Shown here piece after piece: positions 36,310-45,629 of a stretch of DNA of 64,000 nucleotides; positions within the stretch are counted from its first letter, which is position 1; each line of letters opens with the position of its first letter. A model generated the notes under the pieces. It made no database searches. It saw only the letters and a program-made list of their open reading frames with translations, and was not told the DNA's origin. The position numbers and the translations under genes were made by a program. This DNA comes from Clostridium tunisiense TJ (GTDB lineage: Bacteria; Bacillota; Clostridia; Clostridiales; Clostridiaceae), in contig NZ_AMQH01000012.1 of NCBI RefSeq assembly GCF_000300195.1, forward strand, positions 310,001 through 374,000, in the 5' to 3' direction.

Positions 36310-36570
36310 ATTGTTCTTAAACTATGCCTTAATCATATAATTAGGACTAATTTAAACCTGCAAAAGTATAAGGGTTAAGTAGGTTCTCAATAGCCTTTTA
36401 CTAATAAATAAAAACGGATTCAAGCTTTGGAATAGACTCTGAAAAACTTGATCCCTTTATATAAGACAGTGGCAGAAAAATTATATATTTTAAAGATAAA
36501 TAGCAATTTAGAGGTGAATTTATATAGATTTCAGATTAGCTAAAATTAACGACTTACTGAGATAAGAATT
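36310..36570 (+). repeat. Module B copy 1, including a dead copy of the next GNAT start
   Basis: TTCTTAAACTATGCCTTAAT, TTAAACCTGCAAAAGTATAA, an imperfect GGTTAAGTAGG ... CAATAGCCTTTTAC hairpin, CTCTGAAAAACTT, and TATATATTTTAAAGATAAAT. At 36510-36560 it runs on into GAGGTGAATTTATATAG and ATTTCAGATTAGCTAAAATT, the same as the first codons of the GNAT gene at 37319, but with the ATG lost and a stop soon after. The 36310-36555 stretch is thus a direct repeat of 37100-37350. Confidence 0.88.
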
Positions 36571-36631
36571 TTATCTAAAGTGAAACTATTAAATTAAGAC
36601 GTAACATAAAAATATTTTAGTGGAGGTATGT

Positions 36632-37087
36632 ATGTTTCAGTTTTTGGAATTTAATGACTTAAAAGATGATGAAATCAAATTAGTTTTGAAAAGCCAAGAC
36701 TTGCCTGATTATGAAAAGGGAATTTTACCAAGATACGGGTTTTCAATAATACATATCAATGATAATAAAGATATTGGTGTAATTTATTTTGCAGTAGACA
36801 ATACACGCAGACAATATTTAAGAGGTCATCTTAGTTATGGGGTTTCCTCTGATTATTCTGGGCATAATTACGCAATGAAAGCATGTAAACTTATTAAACA
36901 AATTGCATTGGCTCATGGATTTAAGCGTTTGTTTATAGGGGCTGGGTATGATAATATTGCCTCAAGAAAAACAATAGAAAAATTAGGAGCGACGCTTATT
37001 ACTATAAATGATGTTCCTGATGATGAAATTATACAAAACTTGCATACAGAGAAAATAGATATGTATGTTTGGGATATTGTAGTATAA
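36632..37087 (+). CDS. GNAT acetyltransferase
   Basis: 151 residues. The GNAT core is recognisable in GHLSYGVSSDYSGHNYAMKA (acetyl-CoA binding loop, degenerate Gly pattern) and FIGAGYDNIASRKTIEKLGA. ATG 36632 with GGAGG upstream. It is flanked on both sides by module B copies that share the 5' end of the following gene, which marks it as an inserted unit. Confidence 0.8.
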   Translation: MFQFLEFNDLKDDEIKLVLKSQDLPDYEKGILPRYGFSIIHINDNKDIGVIYFAVDNTRRQYLRGHLSYGVSSDYSGHNYAMKACKLIKQIALAHGFKRLFIGAGYDNIASRKTIEKLGATLITINDVPDDEIIQNLHTEKIDMYVWDIVV

Positions 37088-37099
37088 GCATTATTTTTA

Positions 37100-37318
37100 T
37101 TAAGGCTTATTCTTAAACTATGCCTTAATCATATAATTAGGATTAATTTAAACCTGCAAAAGTATAAAGGTTATGTAGATTCTGCATAGCCTTTTACTAA
37201 TAAATAAAAGGGATTCAAGCTTTGGAATAGACTCTGAAAAACTTAGTACCTTAATCTAAGATAGTGGCAGAAAAACTATATATTTTAAAGATAAATGGCA
37301 ATTTGGAGGTGAATTTAA
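37100..37318 (+). repeat. Module B copy 2
   Basis: Same layout as 36310-36520: TTATTCTTAAACTATGCCTT, hairpin GGTTATGTAG-ATT-CTGCATAGCC with TTTTAC (a terminator; two G-U pairs), TCAAGCTTTGGAATAGACTC, GGCAGAAAAACTATATATTT, ending in the ribosome binding site GGAGGTGAATTTAA of the next gene. Confidence 0.88.
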
Positions 37319-37828
37319 ATGTATTTCAGATTAGCTAAAATTAACGACTTATCAAAAATCAAAGCTATGTATAAAAACATAATTGATAATATGAACAGAA
37401 ACAATATACCAATTTGGGACGAGATCTACCCTTGCGAGTTTTTTAGAGATGATATTGAAAATAATCGCCTTTATTTATTGGTGGAGGAGAATGAGGATAT
37501 AGTCGCAGCTTTTGCATTATGTGAATCAAATGCTGGAGAAAGTTATGCGAAATGGAAAAATGCCTATGACAAGGCATTATATCTTGATCGCTTTGGCGTT
37601 AATGTTGATTATTCAAGACGAGGAATTGGTAGTATAATGCTTGAGCATGCTATAATCCTCGCTAATCAAAAGAGTGCTAAATATTTAAGGCTTTTTGTTG
37701 TGGATATAAATAAACCAGCTATAAATGTATATTTAAAAAATGGATTTAGGCAGGTAGATGGAATCTATGAAGAAAAAATCGATGATGACTTTATACTTCG
37801 TGAACATGGATTTGAAATAGAAGTATAA
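37319..37828 (+). CDS. GNAT acetyltransferase
   Basis: 169 residues: FRLAKINDLSKIKAMYKNII, LDRFGVNVDYSRRGIGSIML (acetyl-CoA loop RRGIGS, near residue 100), and VYLKNGFRQVDGIYEEK. It resembles GNAT proteins acting on small molecules or peptides. A partial dead copy of its first codons lies at 36520-36560. GGAGGTGAATTTAA precedes the ATG. Confidence 0.9.
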   Translation: MYFRLAKINDLSKIKAMYKNIIDNMNRNNIPIWDEIYPCEFFRDDIENNRLYLLVEENEDIVAAFALCESNAGESYAKWKNAYDKALYLDRFGVNVDYSRRGIGSIMLEHAIILANQKSAKYLRLFVVDINKPAINVYLKNGFRQVDGIYEEKIDDDFILREHGFEIEV

Positions 37829-37840
37829 AGGCAACACAAA

Positions 37841-37950
37841 CTCCAATGTTTAGAGTTGAAGTAATACAACTTTAGTTCTTATGTAAGTAATGAAAATGCA
37901 GAGGTATATTATTACAGTAATTATATGGTAAAATGGAAGTGATATGATAT
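37841..37950 (+). repeat. Module A, short form
   Basis: Head CTCCAATGTTTAGAGTTGAA with hairpin AGTTG-AAGTAATA-CAACT and TTTAGTTCTT (terminator). It continues directly with ATGTAAGTAATGAAAA and the promoter GGTATATTATTACAG ... TGGTAAAAT (37903-37934). The long hairpin of other copies is absent. 37951-38125 before the Nudix gene shows nothing else. Confidence 0.85.
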
Positions 37951-38125
37951 TAATTTGTAGAAACAAGATACTCAAATTCACTTTGGTTAGTAGTGGCCAA
38001 GCCTTTAAGAATTCAACGCATATTGCTTGACCAAGCGAGTCTAGATAGATGAAGTAAGGGTTTGGGTTAAAGACTTTGGCAGAGCAATTAGTTCATAAAT
38101 TTTGATTCAGAAAAAGGAGAAGAAA

Positions 38126-38617
38126 ATGGTAAAATTAAACACTTTTGGAAAAGAAATAAAGGATGACTTTAGAGAAAGAAATAGAGCTGCAGGGATAGTA
38201 TTAAATGATAAAAAAGAAATAATTCTAATGAATTTGACAAACATGTATTTTCATATGTTACCAGGTGGTGGAGTGGATGCAAATGAAAATATGGAGGAAG
38301 CTTTGTATCGAGAGTTAAAAGAGGAAACAGGTGCAAATGTTGAAATCATTAGTGAGTTAGGGATAGTTGTTGAAAATTTAGAACAAAGAAAAATGAAGCA
38401 AATCACATATTTTTATCTTACAAAGGTAGTTGGAGAAATTCAAGAACCAAACTTCATGCCAGATGAATTGGAGCAAGGGTACCAGGTGGAATGGTATTCC
38501 ATAGATGATGCTATAAAAATTCTTGAGGAAGAAAATGAGTATGAAGAGTACATAAAACAAAGAGAATTAGAGGCAATTAAAGAAGCAAAAAAATACTTAC
38601 AGGAAAATAATTTATAA
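38126..38617 (+). CDS. Nudix hydrolase
   Basis: 163 residues. Nudix box GGGVDANENMEEALYRELKE then ETGA, complete. C-terminal WYSIDDAIKILEEE is a typical closing helix. AAGGAG lies upstream of ATG 38126; the earlier TTG 38102 is rejected. Substrate unknown. Confidence 0.9.
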   Translation: MVKLNTFGKEIKDDFRERNRAAGIVLNDKKEIILMNLTNMYFHMLPGGGVDANENMEEALYRELKEETGANVEIISELGIVVENLEQRKMKQITYFYLTKVVGEIQEPNFMPDELEQGYQVEWYSIDDAIKILEEENEYEEYIKQRELEAIKEAKKYLQENNL

Positions 38618-38752
38618 CTTAAACTTCCTTCAACAAGAAATCTCAGTTCATTCTAAAGTGAAAAACCTGTATGGCAACCACCACATAGGAAGAAGAACTC
38701 TGTGACTCCTGTTCGAAAATAGAGATTATTTTTATTAAAGGAGATGTAAGTT

Positions 38753-39696
38753 ATGAAAAAACAAAATGATTATTTTTCAGAATATATCAAAATCAATGGA
38801 ATAGAACAATACTTGTTACACCACACCATCAGTGCTAAGCTTCCTGTGCTTTTGTTTTTACATGGTGGTCCAGGAATGGCAGAGTCAACATTCGCATATG
38901 CTTTTCAAAAGGAATTATCAAGTTTTTTTAACATTATTCATTGGGATCAGAGAGGCGCAGGGAAAACCTTAACCAAAGCCAAGAAAAATAGTAACTATCC
39001 TTCTTGTGAGGAGCTAATAGACGACTTATTTGAAATAGTTAAGTACTTGAAAAAGAAATATAACAAGGAGAAGATTGTTATTTTAGGTCATTCTTGGGGA
39101 AGTGTTTTGGGAACATTATTTGTGCGTAGATATCCTCAAGAGGTATTATGCTATATCGGTGCTGGACAAGTCATAGATATAGTGGAGAATGAAAAGCTTG
39201 GTTATGAAAAGTTAAAGGAATTAATAATAAAAGCGGGTAATAAAAAAGATTTAAACAGCCTTGAAAAAATAGGTGTTTATCCCGAAAAAAATTATGAAAA
39301 ACCTATGATAAAGAAATTGCAGAGAATTAGAATATTGCAAGGAAAGTATAAGATTGGAATGAATTTTATTCCTATAATAAAAACCTTACTTAAAAGCCCA
39401 ATTTTTAGGTTGTCAGATATTACAAGTTCATTTAAAGGGATGAATAATAATAAAAAACTTTGGGAATTTTTATTTTCCCATAGCTTATATGAGGAAAGCC
39501 GTGATTATGACATACCTGTTTTTTATATCCTTGGAGACAGAGATTTTCAGGCCCCTCATACAATAGCAAGTGGATATTTCGATTCAATTAATGCACCAGA
39601 CAAAAAAACTTTATTATAAAAGAAGCTGGTCACTTTATGATGCTTGACCAACCGAAACTATTTACTAATGCTTTGGCTGAGATTTCTAAACTATGA
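38753..39696 (+). pseudogene. Proline-iminopeptidase-like alpha/beta hydrolase, frameshifted near the end
   Basis: Reads MKKQNDYFSEYIKINGIEQY, FLHGGPGMAEST, HWDQRGAGKT, GHSWGSVLG (nucleophile elbow) and YILGDRDFQAP: the prolyl aminopeptidase/proline iminopeptidase family. In the run of seven A at 39602-39608 the frame is lost and a stop follows at 39617-39619. With eight A the frame would continue FIIKEAGHFMMLDQPKLFTN to TGA 39694-39696. The catalytic His lies in that tail, so the unshifted product would be inactive. A one-base deletion, a sequencing error or slippage could explain it. Confidence 0.85.
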
Positions 39697-39841
39697 ATAA
39701 ATACTAAAATTATAAAGTATAAACGAGAGGTAATTAAGCTGCATTCTTCTAGAGTACTTTATCAAATAAGCTGCTATTTAATTTTGAAGAATAAATGTTA
39801 AAAGATGCATAGCGATACATAATGAAATGAGGGATAAGGAT

Positions 39842-40405
39842 ATGGTAGATGAAATATTTAGTGTATTCCCTGAAATAAATACAGAAAGATTAAATCTGAG
39901 AGAGATAAAACAGGAAGATAGGGAAAGTATATATAAAATTTTAAGTGATTTTGAAGTTATAAGATATGATACATTTGAATTGTTTACAAATATAAAGCAG
40001 GCAGAGGACATGATTAATTGGTTCAATGAGGCATTCAAACAAAAACAAGCTATATTTTGGGGGATCTCTTTAAAAAATAGCCCTGAAATTATCGGATTTT
40101 GCAAATGTGAAATTGAAATTCCAAAAGTAAGAGCAGATTTTGGTTATGATTTGAATACTAAGTATTGGAGTAAAGGTATTATCACCGAAGCGTTAAGTGC
40201 AATAATGAATTTCACATTTAATGAACTTGATGTTAATAGAATTGAAGCCACAGTATCTACAGAAAATATAGCTTCAATTAAAGTTCTTAAGAAGCTAGGT
40301 TTTACTCAGGAAGGTATTTTAAGAGAGCGTAGTTATTGGAGAGGTAGTTACTATGATATGATAATGCTTTCCATTCTGAAAAGTGAGTATTTGAGTAGTA
40401 TATAA
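39842..40405 (+). CDS. GNAT acetyltransferase, RimJ/RimL type
   Basis: 187 residues. INTERLNLREIKQEDRESIY, FGYDLNTKYWSKGIITEAL (acetyl-CoA loop), LDVNRIEATVSTENIASIKV and KKLGFTQEGILRE are the standard signatures of ribosomal-protein-type N-acetyltransferases, many of which modify antibiotics or metabolites. The start is uncertain between ATG 39827 and ATG 39842; GAGGG upstream favours the second. Confidence 0.9.
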   Translation: MVDEIFSVFPEINTERLNLREIKQEDRESIYKILSDFEVIRYDTFELFTNIKQAEDMINWFNEAFKQKQAIFWGISLKNSPEIIGFCKCEIEIPKVRADFGYDLNTKYWSKGIITEALSAIMNFTFNELDVNRIEATVSTENIASIKVLKKLGFTQEGILRERSYWRGSYYDMIMLSILKSEYLSSI

Positions 40406-40409
40406 TATT

Positions 40410-40525
40410 GTATCATAGGGTTCCATGATGGAGTTTTTACGCACTCATCTTCAAAAAACCTTAAGAGAACCAGGGTAGGACTCATGTATAAGTTAAGTTT
40501 TAGCTCTGATTCCTTATATTTAAAA
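40410..40525 (+). repeat. Diverged single copy of the 111-bp hairpin element
   Basis: TATCATAGGGTTCCATGATG, GAGTTTTTAC, CCTTAAGAGAACCAGGGTAG, then TATAAGTTAAGTTTTAGCTC and TGATTCC, matching the unit at 28975-29085. The flanking 190-bp unit sequence is absent, so the 111-bp part moves or is kept independently. Confidence 0.75.
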
Positions 40526-40550
40526 GAAATAGTGATTCATGGAGGGAATT

Positions 40551-41039
40551 ATGGACGGAAAACTTAGAAATATGACATCTGTATATTTATTGAACAGAGA
40601 CAAAATATTATTACTTTATAGAATTGGCTCAAGGGTAGTGAATAACTCGTATGTAGGTTCGGCTGGTGGACATTTCGAAAAAGAAGAACTAAATGATGCT
40701 ATGGCCTGTGTTCTTCGGGAACTTAATGAGGAAACAGGACTTGTTAAAGAAGATATAGAAAATTTAGCACTTAGATATGTTACTTTAAGAATGAAAGATA
40801 ATGAAATTAGGCAAAACTATTATTTTTTTGCAAATTTAATAAGCACATATAAAGAGATTTCCAGTAACGAAGGGCATTTAGAATGGGTAGATTATAAGAA
40901 TATTTCTTTACTTGTAATGCCATATACAGCAAAATATGTTATTGATCACTTTTTGAAGGTTGGAAGAAATACAACTTGTTTATATGGTGGTATTGCAACT
41001 TATAATGGTATTGATTTTATAGAAATGCAAAGCTTTTAA
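40551..41039 (+). CDS. Nudix hydrolase
   Basis: 162 residues. MTSVYLLNRDKILLLYRIGS, then Nudix box GGHFEKEELNDAMACVLREL and EETGL. It resembles MutT-like enzymes with a C-terminal tail after the core. Start ATG 40551 with GGAGGG upstream (ATG 40539 precedes that site). Behind the diverged hairpin element. Confidence 0.88.
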   Translation: MDGKLRNMTSVYLLNRDKILLLYRIGSRVVNNSYVGSAGGHFEKEELNDAMACVLRELNEETGLVKEDIENLALRYVTLRMKDNEIRQNYYFFANLISTYKEISSNEGHLEWVDYKNISLLVMPYTAKYVIDHFLKVGRNTTCLYGGIATYNGIDFIEMQSF

Positions 41040-41049
41040 TTATAAATTA

Positions 41050-41175
41050 CGTTTTCTAGAGTTGAAGTAAAAAAGCTAAGTTTTAGCTTTTTAGTGTTTT
41101 TCAAATATATATTTAATTGCACCATATAATATGAAGGGTTCAATATAAACCCTAGGTTTATGAGAAAATTTAAGT
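41050..41175 (+). repeat. Module A head and middle part only
   Basis: Head TTTTCTAGAGTTGAAGTAA, hairpin AAAAAGCTAAG-TTTTAGCTTTTT (terminator), then TTTCAAATATATATTTAATT, GCACCATATAATATGAAGGG and AACCCTAGGTTTATGAG, the middle section also seen at 52640-52720 and 60955-61020. The later terminator and promoter sections are missing. Confidence 0.85.
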
Positions 41176-41256
41176 AAACACAAAGAAAAAGATATACAAG
41201 CATATAGTAAAACACTACGAAGTAAAGATTTTTTATGTAATGAGAAGGTGATTTTT

Positions 41257-41739
41257 ATGGAAATTAGACAAGCTGATGAAAGAGTTTTATTAAATTTATG
41301 GCAAGAAACAGAGAAAAGCATGGAACCAACTACCCGTTTTTTTTATGACAACATTAAAAATGGAAATGCAGAATTTTGGACATGTAATGACGATAATCAA
41401 ATTGTGGGAGAACTATATGTATTTAAAAAATTATCGGACAATGAATTTGCCGATGGAATACATACGGCATACTTATGTGCTTTCAGAATAATTAAGGAAC
41501 TGAGAGGACAAGGGCTTGGTACGAAACTACTTACTACAGTTTTAGAACATATAAAGGATATGGGGTTTGAAATAGCAACTATTGGAGTTGATGAAACCGA
41601 AACAGATAATATACGGTTATATAAGAGGATAGGTTTTACAGAAAAAGTAAAGGATTCTTTCGTTGACCCTTGTAATTTAGATGAAAACCAGATGCCAAAT
41701 TCATGTGAGAAATTTTGGCTATTACGAAAAAACTTATAG
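41257..41739 (+). CDS. GNAT acetyltransferase
   Basis: 160 residues. FRIIKELRGQGLGTKLLTTV carries the canonical Q-x-x-G-x-G/A loop (RGQGLG). TIGVDETETDNIRLYKRIGF is motif B. AGAAGGTGATTTTT precedes ATG 41257. Target unknown. Confidence 0.9.
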   Translation: MEIRQADERVLLNLWQETEKSMEPTTRFFYDNIKNGNAEFWTCNDDNQIVGELYVFKKLSDNEFADGIHTAYLCAFRIIKELRGQGLGTKLLTTVLEHIKDMGFEIATIGVDETETDNIRLYKRIGFTEKVKDSFVDPCNLDENQMPNSCEKFWLLRKNL

Positions 41740-41778
41740 ATACAGATTAATAATTCTTTATAAAGGGGGAAGAAAAAA

Positions 41779-42339
41779 ATGTTAAACCATAAGGGAACGC
41801 AGCCTATAGAGACCGAAAGGATTTTAATACGCAGATTTACGCTGAGTGATGCAGAGTATATGTTTAATAATTGGGCGAATGATAGTGAAATTTACAGATT
41901 TTTTACAAGAAACCCACATAACGACTTGAGCCAAACAGAACAAATTATTAACGAATGGGTTAATGCATATACAAATGATGATTGCTACAATTGGGCAATT
42001 GAATTAAAAGAGACTGGTGAAATAGTTGGTCAAATTTCAGTAGTGCATTTAAGTGAAAAGTACTCCCTATGTGAAGTTGGGTTTACCGTAGGCAGGTCAT
42101 TTTGGAGCAAAGGCATTGCGACAGAAGCCCTGAAAGCTGTTATTAATTATTTGTTGCAGGAAATTGGTATCAACAGAATAGAAGGAAAGCATAATGTTCT
42201 GAATTTCGCATCAGGTAGGGTGATGCAAAAATCGGGGATGACTTTTGAGGGTACTATGCGACAGGCGGATATCAATAGGGCAGGGGAATTTAGTGACCTT
42301 GCATTATATTCAATATTAAAGACTGATTTAGCTATATAG
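41779..42339 (+). CDS. GNAT acetyltransferase, RimJ/RimL type
   Basis: 186 residues. ETERILIRRFTLSDAEYMFN, GEIVGQISVVHL, GFTVGRSFWSKGIATEAL and INRIEGKHNVLNFASGRVMQ then KSGMTFEGTMR. Complete family pattern. AAAGGGGGAAG before the ATG. It lies only about 40 bases after the previous GNAT gene, without a module between them, so the two may be co-transcribed. Confidence 0.92.
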   Translation: MLNHKGTQPIETERILIRRFTLSDAEYMFNNWANDSEIYRFFTRNPHNDLSQTEQIINEWVNAYTNDDCYNWAIELKETGEIVGQISVVHLSEKYSLCEVGFTVGRSFWSKGIATEALKAVINYLLQEIGINRIEGKHNVLNFASGRVMQKSGMTFEGTMRQADINRAGEFSDLALYSILKTDLAI

Positions 42340-42434
42340 TATGAAGAAATTAACTAGTTCAAAATTTTCTTAATTGATGAACAACAGTAATTTTTGATGA
42401 ACCAACTAAATGAATTTGATTAGAGGTTAATGCT

Positions 42435-43017
42435 ATGAAAGATATAATTTTTGTAACCAGTAATAAAGGAAAGATTGCCACAGCACAAAGTGATTTAAAA
42501 AATATCAGAGTATTACCATATGAGGCTGAGTTAATTGAACCAAGAAGTGATGATATTAGAGAGATAGCAGAGCAAAAGGTATATCAGGCATATGAAATTG
42601 TAAAAAAAACCTTGTATAGCTTTGGATTCTGGTTTTTTTATCAAGGCATTAAAAGATTTTCCTAAGGCTTATGTAAATCATGCTTTAGATACAATAGGCA
42701 TAGAAGGTATACTTAAACTAATGAAGGGCATAGATGATCGGTCCTGTGAATTCAGGTCATGTCTAGCGTACTATGATGGAAGTGTTGTAAAGTTCTTTGA
42801 GAGTAAATCTCCTGGGAGACTTTCTCTAACTGTTAAAGGTAGGGATAATAAAAACAAATGGTCTGATTTATGGTACATATTTATTCCTGATAAGTTTGAA
42901 AAGACATTAACAGAATTTGATGGAAATGATTTTGAAACTTATAATAAAACAAAGGAAGACTCATGCATTAAGAAATTTGGTGCATGGTACGAGTTACGGG
43001 AAGTATTTGGTAGTTAG
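42435..43017 (+). pseudogene. RdgB/HAM1-type XTP/dITP pyrophosphatase, frameshifted
   Basis: The N-terminal part FVTSNKGKIATAQSDL matches the HAM1 start (TSNxxK). At the run of eight A (42602-42609) the frame breaks; one A fewer would join it to PCIALDSGFFIKAL, then DFPKAYVNHALDTIG and the remaining family segments to TAG 43015-43017. The combined product is about 194 residues, the normal size. The enzyme removes non-canonical purine NTPs. One-base insertion, sequencing error or slippage. Confidence 0.82.
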
Positions 43018-43059
43018 GAATGTCTATTTATTGTTCATAAAAAGGGAGAAAAGATTTTT

Positions 43060-43257
43060 ATGTATGAGAATAAGGTTGTAAGAATTAAATTGAAACATGG
43101 AATAGTGGAGATGAAACCTGAGCAAGATTATCAAGAGGTTATAGATAAATATACTAAAGAGGGTTGGAGATTTGTTCAAATTTTTGCGCCACCTATTGTT
43201 GGTAATGGGTATGCTACTTTTTATGATTTGATTTTTGAAAAGGTTAAAAATGTATAA
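43060..43257 (+). CDS. DUF4177 protein
   Basis: 65 residues. YENKVVRIKLKHG then YQEVIDKYTKEGWRFVQIF is the DUF4177 pattern, a small strand-helix fold of unknown function. AAAGGGAGAAAAG precedes the ATG. Confidence 0.8.
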   Translation: MYENKVVRIKLKHGIVEMKPEQDYQEVIDKYTKEGWRFVQIFAPPIVGNGYATFYDLIFEKVKNV

Positions 43258-43569
43258 TAGTTAGCAATAAAAAATGGTTATCATATTGACTATGATGGAT
43301 TAGCGATAAATTTATAAATTTTTTTATGAGTTAATTATAAAAGAGGTCTAGACATAGCTGAAAATATAAAATGAATTGGTGATTATGGAAAAATTAAAGT
43401 TGGAATGACGAGCAATGATATGTTGGGTGATATTGAGGCGTTTGGAGTTGTATTTCATGTCGTCTTATCAAAGATGGTAAATAAAAAAATACAAATAAAG
43501 TAAATTATATGCTATAATACCAGTTGTGAATTATTACAAAATATATAGAAATCAGTGAGGAAATGGACA
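43258..43569 (+). other. Gap with a possible gene fragment
   Basis: No complete gene. A frame at about 43375-43500 reads IGDYGKIKVGMTSNDMLGDI and then loses similarity; it looks like part of a small immunity-type protein but cannot be assigned. TATAAT at 43513-43518 is a likely -10 for the next gene. Confidence 0.35.
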
Positions 43570-44436
43570 GTGGATAAGATTTTAATTACTGGAGGTAAAG
43601 GTTTTTTTGCATCGAGATTTAATGAATATTATAAGGATAAGTATGATATTATTTCCTTATCAAAGGAAGAACTTAATATAACAGATGAAAAAAAAGTTAT
43701 ATCAAAAATTAAAGAAGTTAATCCAAAGTTTATAGTTCATACTGCGGCTATTGCAGATACACAGGTTTGTGAAAAAAATCCTGAGTATTCTTTTGAAATA
43801 AATGTAACAGGAAGTAAAAATATTGCAAGAGCTTCAGATTTAGTAAGAGCTAATTTAATCCATATAAGTTCTGAGCAAGTTTACAATGGAAACTTAGAGG
43901 AGGGTCCATATAACGAAAATACAATACCTGTTCCAGATACAGTATATGGAAAGCAAAAGCTTCTAGGAGAACAAGAGGTCAACAAAATTACAGAAGATGC
44001 ATGGATTTTAAGATTTAATTGGTTGTTTGGGTTTCCAGAAAGATATGGTAGGGTTAATGGTAACATTATATGGAATATTACTCGTGCACTATTAAAAGGC
44101 GAAAATATGAGAGTTCCCTCAAATGAGTATAGGGGAATGACTTATGTATATGATTTGCTTAAAAATTTCAATAAAATATTTGAAATACCTTTTGGAATTT
44201 ACAATACTGGCAGTGAAAATAATCTAAGCACTTATGATGTAGCAAAAATTATTTTAGAAGAAATGAATTTATCACATAAAGTTAATGAGATATTAATAAA
44301 GGATGAAGAAAGATTTAAAGAAAGAAAAAGAGACTTAAGAATATCAAATTTAAAATTTGAAAATAATGGCATTGTTTTTTTAGAAACTGAAGAAGCTATT
44401 AAAAAATGTATTAAAGATTTTGGATTAAGAATTTAA
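43570..44436 (+). CDS. NAD(P)-dependent sugar epimerase/reductase, RmlD-like
   Basis: 288-residue extended short-chain dehydrogenase. ILITGGKGFFASRF is the nucleotide-binding Gly motif, HTAAIADTQVCEKNP resembles dTDP-4-dehydrorhamnose reductase, ISSEQVY with YGKQKLLGE gives the Ser/Tyr-x3-Lys catalytic set, and LRFNWLFG follows. No other sugar-nucleotide genes are nearby, so the substrate is open. GTG 43570 is preferred, with GAGGA eight bases upstream and a conventional start; GTG 43555 has no such site. Confidence 0.85.
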   Translation: MDKILITGGKGFFASRFNEYYKDKYDIISLSKEELNITDEKKVISKIKEVNPKFIVHTAAIADTQVCEKNPEYSFEINVTGSKNIARASDLVRANLIHISSEQVYNGNLEEGPYNENTIPVPDTVYGKQKLLGEQEVNKITEDAWILRFNWLFGFPERYGRVNGNIIWNITRALLKGENMRVPSNEYRGMTYVYDLLKNFNKIFEIPFGIYNTGSENNLSTYDVAKIILEEMNLSHKVNEILIKDEERFKERKRDLRISNLKFENNGIVFLETEEAIKKCIKDFGLRI

Positions 44437-44499
44437 GCAATATGAAAATCTGCTTAGCAATTAGTTTGGTTTATTTGTCAAACCGGTATAACAATAAGT

Positions 44500-44640
44500 A
44501 AACATACATCCTACTACAATTAGAGACGCAATTTTCTTAAAAAGCAAAGTAACTAATTAAATTTAGAGTCATAATAATGTTCTTGAAAACTGAACAATAC
44601 GATGTTATAAATAAATGTTATAATTGAATCATGATAGTAA
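44500..44640 (+). repeat. boxA-like segment, copy 2, with flanks
   Basis: AACTAATTAAATTTAGAGTC, then ATAATAATGTTCTTGAAAAC and TGAACAATACG (44579-44606). It matches 50188-50242 over both parts. No promoter of type A or C follows; a TTG-started Nudix gene begins at 44670. Confidence 0.65.
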
Positions 44641-44669
44641 AATATGATGAATTAAGGTGAGGGCTAAAA

Positions 44670-45134
44670 TTGGGAGACTATATAAAGTGGATAAGAGGCA
44701 GGGTAGGGCATGATACTATAATTTTAAATTTCTCTGTTGCATGTATTGTAAATGAAAATGGAGAAATATTACTACAAAAGAGAAGTGATAAGGATGATAT
44801 TTGGGGACTTCCAGGAGGAGCAGTTGAAATTGGCGAATCCATTGAGGATGCTGTGATTAGAGAGGTTAAGGAAGAGACTGGATTAAATGTTGAAGTGGAG
44901 CATTTTATTGGAGTTTATTCTAAATATTTTCATACCTATCCAAATGGGGATAGGTCACAATCCATATGTCATTTATTTAAGTGTAGTATGCTCAATGGAG
45001 AGTTACAGGTTGATAATAAAGAAACATTTGATTTGAAGTTTTTTGATAAACATAATATTCCTAAATTATTTATCCAACAGCATACAGATATGCTAAATGA
45101 TTTTTTTCAAGGTAAAAGAGGCACATTTAGATAA
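44670..45134 (+). CDS. Nudix hydrolase
   Basis: 154 residues. Nudix box GGAVEIGESIEDAVIREVKE then ETGL, followed by HTYPNGDRSQSICHLFKC. This combination is seen in ADP-ribose or nucleotide-sugar pyrophosphatase relatives of the YjhB/MutT type. TTG start behind AAGGTGAGGGC, with no in-frame ATG nearby. Confidence 0.9.
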   Translation: MGDYIKWIRGRVGHDTIILNFSVACIVNENGEILLQKRSDKDDIWGLPGGAVEIGESIEDAVIREVKEETGLNVEVEHFIGVYSKYFHTYPNGDRSQSICHLFKCSMLNGELQVDNKETFDLKFFDKHNIPKLFIQQHTDMLNDFFQGKRGTFR

Positions 45135-45185
45135 TATTTTATGTAAATATTAAATCAAAAATAACAACTATAAGGGGAGAACGTA

Positions 45186-45512
45186 ATGATTTACGAATTA
45201 AGAACTTATTACATTAAACCTGGAAAGATGGAAGATATTCATAATAGATTTTCTAATCTTACAATAGATTTATTTAAGAAATATGGAATGAATACATTGG
45301 ATTTTTGGGAAGATGCAGAAGGCAAGAATATTATTTATTACATTCTTGAGCACAAAGACATGGAAGCAAGAGAGCAGAACTTTAATAATTTTAAAAAGGA
45401 TCCGGAGTGGATTGAGGGAAAAAGATTATCTGAATTAAATGGACCTATAGTAGAGAAGGTTGAAAGTATTTTTATGAAAAGAGTACCATACTCTCCAGTT
45501 AATAAGATATAA
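45186..45512 (+). CDS. NIPSNAP-family protein
   Basis: 108 residues, one NIPSNAP/ferredoxin-like domain: IYELRTYYIKPGKMEDIHNR, LDFWEDAEGKNIIYYILEHK, then NFNNFKKDPEWIEGKRLSE. Small soluble dimeric barrel, function unknown. AAGGGGAGAACGTA upstream. Confidence 0.9.
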   Translation: MIYELRTYYIKPGKMEDIHNRFSNLTIDLFKKYGMNTLDFWEDAEGKNIIYYILEHKDMEAREQNFNNFKKDPEWIEGKRLSELNGPIVEKVESIFMKRVPYSPVNKI

Positions 45513-45629
45513 TAAATAAAGGTTTTACTTAAAAATCCTAAGGTGAAAAGTTTGAAGGGCAAAATTTACTAATATTGGCTAAGGAATTAGGCTTAGGTGT
45601 ATTTCGCCTCCACAATGAGACAATTATAT

